A stretch of DNA of 16,019 nucleotides, taken from Victivallales bacterium (GTDB lineage Bacteria > Verrucomicrobiota > Lentisphaeria > Victivallales > SZUA-371). The stretch is from positions 1 to 16,019 of the forward strand of contig JAQUZV010000019.1 of assembly GCA_028691155.1 (NCBI GenBank), read 5' to 3'. The notes below the pieces were generated by a model. That model worked only from the letters and a program-made list of their open reading frames with translations. It ran no database searches and had not been told where the DNA came from. Positions 12,962-16,019 of the stretch are shown in pieces. The number at the start of each line of letters is the position of its first letter. The first letter of the stretch is position 1. The position numbers and the translations under genes were made by a program.

Positions 12962-15900
12962 ATGAGAAATTTATTGGTTGCCGCCATCTGTCTGGTCACC
13001 TTGCCGGGCATCTGGATCCCGAACGCGACGGCGGCGGAACTGTCCGCGTCGCAAAAAGAACTGGCGGCACGGCCGCTGGCCGATTTTCGCACCATGATTA
13101 CCCCGCCGGAAATTCCCCGCGCTTTCGATGTCCACCGTTCCGGGTGCCCGGTGTGCGGCGAAGCCATTAAAAAACACGGTTTTTATGCCTGGATTATCGA
13201 CGAAAAAAAACCGTTTCAGGTGAAATGTCCGGAATGCGGCAGCGTGTTCCCGGATAACGACTATGCCGCCTATTTCCGCGGCGGCTGCAAAGACAAATCA
13301 TTGCTGAAAGGTAAATGCGTCGACGACGGCTGGGGCTGGAAGAAACCCGGCGTCGACGGTAAATTCTGGTTTGTGGCCTACTACAACCACTGGATGTTCG
13401 GACGGCACATCATTCAGTTGATCGATCTGTCCAAAGGCTATGCCGCCACCGGGGACCGGGCGTTGGCCCGCCGCGGTCTGCTGATGCTCGACACTATTGC
13501 CAACCGCTATCGCGATTACGATTACAACAAACAGTCGCGCTACGCCAGGGAAATCTGCCATAGTTATAACGGACGCATTTGGAATACCATCTGGGAAACG
13601 ATCCGGGTCCAGGACATGCTCAACTGCTACAACCGGCTGCTGCCGTTTTTCGATCAGCCCGATCCGGAACTGGAAGCGGCGTCCGGCAAGACATTGGCGG
13701 AAGTCCGCAAGAATATCAATGAAAATCTGTTTCGGGTGGCGGCCAACGACATCGTCACCGAAAACAACAAGATCGGCGGCAACTACGGCGGTCATCAGTC
13801 GCTGTTGCTCGGCATTGCCGCGTTGTTGAAGAACGAACCCGGCCAACCCAGTTCGCTGCAAATGGTCGATTACCTGACCCGTTTGGGACCATTCCACGAC
13901 CCGAGCCGGGTGGCGATCGATTATGCCATTTTCGCCAATATTTTCGGTGACGGCGCGCCGATGGAGTCTCCAGGCTACAATTCCGGTTGGCTCGCGGCCT
14001 TTTCCCGGATTTTTACCGCCATGAGAGCCTACGGCATCGATTATTCGCAACTTTATCCCCATACCAAACGGATTTTCACTTATCCGGCCAAATTGATCGT
14101 GGCGGGAAAGTTCTCTCCCTCTTCCGGTGATACCGGCAATATCGGGGAACTTATGCCGCTGGGTCATGACCATTTGAATACGGTGCGCTATTCCTTTGCC
14201 ACCAACCCCACTCCGACCACGGCCGCTATGCTGGTTGCCATGGCGAACGCCAATAAAAAGAACGAAATTCTGACGCCGGAAATGACGGCGGCGGCGGAAA
14301 AGTTCGCCGATCCGTTGTTCGGCTGTCGCAGCAATCTGCTGGCGGCTTACGGCAAAGCCTCGTTGCAGAACGAAGATCCGAAGCATCCGGCGGCGTTGTG
14401 GTTTGCATTCTCCAATTATCCCAATCATCGTCATCGCGACGGCCTGCATTTCGAACTCTTTGCCGCCAATGCCCCGTTGATGCCGGATTTCGGTTATCCC
14501 GACAGTGCTTCCGATGACGATCCCACTTATCAGCCCTATTACAGCAGCACCGTAGCTCATAATACGGTGCTGGTCGATGAGCGGGCCCAGACGACTCCGG
14601 CCGCCATGGGCCGGTTGCTGGCCTACGATCCGACGCAGAAAATCAAATATGTGGCCGCGGATGCGTTGCGGGCCTATCCGGGCCGGGTTACCAAATACGG
14701 CCGGTCATTGTTGTGGTATGAAGCGGCGCCGGGCAAGACGATCACTCTCGACGTGTTCAGGGTGGTCGGCGGCAAGCGTCATGATTACATCCTCCACAGC
14801 GCCGGGCAGGACGTGGCAACCAATGTAAAACTGACGGCGCAGGACGGCGGTACGGTGGCCGGGAAAGAGGTCCCGTACGGTTATTTCTACGATGATGCGA
14901 AGTATCGCGGCAAGACCGGCACGGTCAAGAATTACTGGGGCTATGACGGTTCCGGCTATCAGTTCCTGACCGGGGTAAAGCGGGGTACGTTGCCGGTTGA
15001 TGCCTGGTTGACCTTTCCGGTCACGACCAAGAGCCGGTTGATTCATGGCGATGACGGTGCGTTTGTTAAAGTCCATCCGGTTGGTGCCGGTGATGAGTTG
15101 ATTCTGGCACAGGGTGCGCCGCCCCGGACGCAGAAAAGCGGCATCGACCAGGTGGCGTTTATGATTCGGTGTCACCAGGCCGACAAGCCGGGTCTGACTT
15201 CCAATTTCGTGACGGTGTTTGAAAGCGGTTCCGCGGCCAATGCCGCCCCGGCGATCAAAAAGATCGTTACTTTGCGCGACAGTCTCGCGTTGACGACGCT
15301 GAAACTGGAATTCGACAACGGTGAGATTCACTATCTGTTCAATGCGGAAGCGCCGGTCCGGCCGTTCACGGCCGACGGCATCGAATTCAGCGGCCAGTGC
15401 GGCGCGTTGCTGCTCGCCGCCGACGGCGCGGTGAAACACGCCTATGTCTACAATGACGGGGCCATCGTTCGGGACGGCAAGGACGTCGTCCGGGCTCACG
15501 CGCCGCTCACCGCCAAGGTGACGGCGGCCGATCTGAAGCGGGAGACCGTTGTTCTGAACCGGGATATTCCGTCCGCCTATGTGGCCGGAGGCCGCGCCTT
15601 TATGGCTGGAGCGCCGATCGACCTGGGCTTCCAGGCCCGGTCAATTGAGGGCAAGACCCTCACCTTGCAGGATCAGAGTCTGATTCGGGGTCGGTTCCAG
15701 TTGGAAAAATTGGGGGGTCGGTCCTTGGTCGGGGTGCCCAATCCGGCCTTGTGTGTCTATCGTCCGAACGGCTGGATTTATGCCGCCGACGGGACGACGG
15801 CATTGGGACGGGTCAAATGCGAAAACAACCGGAAGCTTAAGCTGGTCAAACCGTTCCCGGTCGCCAAATTGCATTTCAATGCCAAGGCGAAAAAATCGGC

Positions 15901-15967
15901 CGACCTTTGGCTGGCCGATCTCGGCCCCGGCGATACGCTGACCTTTTTCGATTCCGCCGGGAAATAA
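12962..15967 (+). CDS. Secreted heparinase II/III-family polysaccharide lyase
   Basis: A 1001-residue exported protein. It has a signal peptide with positive start MRNLL, hydrophobic core and likely cleavage after NATAA (about residue 24). A four-cysteine module follows (GCPVCG C62/C65; CPECG C89/C92), probably a zinc ribbon. The alpha-toroid with the active site spans about 130-450: the N/H pair is in GGNYGGHQ (N274, H278) and the likely catalytic Tyr is Y339 in ESPGYNSGW. The heparinase II/III beta-sandwich domain follows, with the hallmark NHRHRDGLHFELF (488-500) and VAHNTVLVDERAQ (H533). The family cleaves uronic-acid polysaccharides (heparin/heparan sulfate, alginate, hyaluronate and others) by beta-elimination. 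The substrate cannot be told from the sequence. The last ~250 residues are beta-rich with no recognised domain. No sulfatase or transporter is adjacent in the window. The ATG is set by the signal peptide. Confidence 0.88.
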   Translation: MRNLLVAAICLVTLPGIWIPNATAAELSASQKELAARPLADFRTMITPPEIPRAFDVHRSGCPVCGEAIKKHGFYAWIIDEKKPFQVKCPECGSVFPDNDYAAYFRGGCKDKSLLKGKCVDDGWGWKKPGVDGKFWFVAYYNHWMFGRHIIQLIDLSKGYAATGDRALARRGLLMLDTIANRYRDYDYNKQSRYAREICHSYNGRIWNTIWETIRVQDMLNCYNRLLPFFDQPDPELEAASGKTLAEVRKNINENLFRVAANDIVTENNKIGGNYGGHQSLLLGIAALLKNEPGQPSSLQMVDYLTRLGPFHDPSRVAIDYAIFANIFGDGAPMESPGYNSGWLAAFSRIFTAMRAYGIDYSQLYPHTKRIFTYPAKLIVAGKFSPSSGDTGNIGELMPLGHDHLNTVRYSFATNPTPTTAAMLVAMANANKKNEILTPEMTAAAEKFADPLFGCRSNLLAAYGKASLQNEDPKHPAALWFAFSNYPNHRHRDGLHFELFAANAPLMPDFGYPDSASDDDPTYQPYYSSTVAHNTVLVDERAQTTPAAMGRLLAYDPTQKIKYVAADALRAYPGRVTKYGRSLLWYEAAPGKTITLDVFRVVGGKRHDYILHSAGQDVATNVKLTAQDGGTVAGKEVPYGYFYDDAKYRGKTGTVKNYWGYDGSGYQFLTGVKRGTLPVDAWLTFPVTTKSRLIHGDDGAFVKVHPVGAGDELILAQGAPPRTQKSGIDQVAFMIRCHQADKPGLTSNFVTVFESGSAANAAPAIKKIVTLRDSLALTTLKLEFDNGEIHYLFNAEAPVRPFTADGIEFSGQCGALLLAADGAVKHAYVYNDGAIVRDGKDVVRAHAPLTAKVTAADLKRETVVLNRDIPSAYVAGGRAFMAGAPIDLGFQARSIEGKTLTLQDQSLIRGRFQLEKLGGRSLVGVPNPALCVYRPNGWIYAADGTTALGRVKCENNRKLKLVKPFPVAKLHFNAKAKKSADLWLADLGPGDTLTFFDSAGK

Positions 15968-15983
15968 ATACGGTATAAATACG

Positions 15984-16017
15984 GGCCGGAAGGTGAGGTA
16001 CAATTCGCTTTCCGGCC
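15984..16017 (+). terminator. Probable terminator hairpin after the lyase gene, cut by window edge
   Basis: GGCCGGAAGG (15984-15993) can pair with CTTTCCGGCC (16008-16017) over 10 bp including one G-U pair, with a 14-nt loop, 16 bp after the stop. The window ends two bases later, so the expected T-run cannot be seen. Confidence 0.6.
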
Positions 16018-16019
16018 GG

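Noticed and set aside
13298..14560. 420-codon open frame antisense to the heparinase-family gene
   Set aside because: Shadow; the sense frame carries a signal peptide and the full catalytic motif set.

Overview
This is GC-rich, densely packed bacterial DNA. The gene set suggests the PVC superphylum, and within it Lentisphaerota (Victivallis-like) or a related Verrucomicrobiota lineage. The pointers are a stand-alone 5'-3' exonuclease, a HEAT/SirB1-type transglutaminase-like protein, a secreted heparinase II/III protein with an N-terminal four-cysteine module, a Wzy/WaaL-type membrane ligase ending in TPRs, and a tiny lysine/arginine-rich protein with its own terminator. The taxonomic assignment is inference; no rRNA or other marker gene is present.

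Left arm (1-4426, + strand): a compact run of four co-directional genes. They are the 3' part of a DnaQ-type 3'-5' exonuclease, a SirB1-like transglutaminase-fold protein, a PolA-type 5'-3' exonuclease/flap nuclease without a polymerase domain, and a RecQ helicase with RQC, HRDC and an extra C-terminal helical domain. Gaps are 14-23 bp or the genes overlap, so it reads as a DNA repair/replication operon. The flap nuclease ends in QPDLFG, which looks like a sliding-clamp-binding tail.

Centre-left (4400-7017, - strand): proC, a DPM1-like family 2 glycosyltransferase, then three small overlapping genes for single-pass membrane proteins. By topology, order and size these resemble degenerate minor pseudopilins (GspI/PilV-, GspJ- and GspK/PilX-like). 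This cassette is the best candidate for something undescribed. Its last gene overlaps the 3' end of recQ on the opposite strand.

Centre (7018-10365): a divergent control region, rsmB (+), a two-CBS-domain protein (-) whose 3' end overlaps that of rsmB, then bioB (+). The space in front of bioB is not empty. It holds a frameshifted, 5'-deleted remnant of the end of a quinolinate synthase gene (nadA), whose last codons carry the bioB ribosome-binding site.

Right arm (10366-16019, + strand): a polytopic O-antigen ligase/polymerase-like protein with a TPR tail, a 36-codon gene for a very basic peptide followed by a textbook terminator, a near-consensus sigma-70-type promoter with a leader of about 190 nt, and a 1001-residue secreted heparinase II/III-family polysaccharide lyase. 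The window closes inside what looks like that gene's terminator.

I saw no tRNA, rRNA, CRISPR array or intact insertion sequence. Most of the window is housekeeping. The items that deserve a second look are the pseudopilin-like cassette, the nadA remnant, the clamp-tail flap nuclease and the tiny basic gene.
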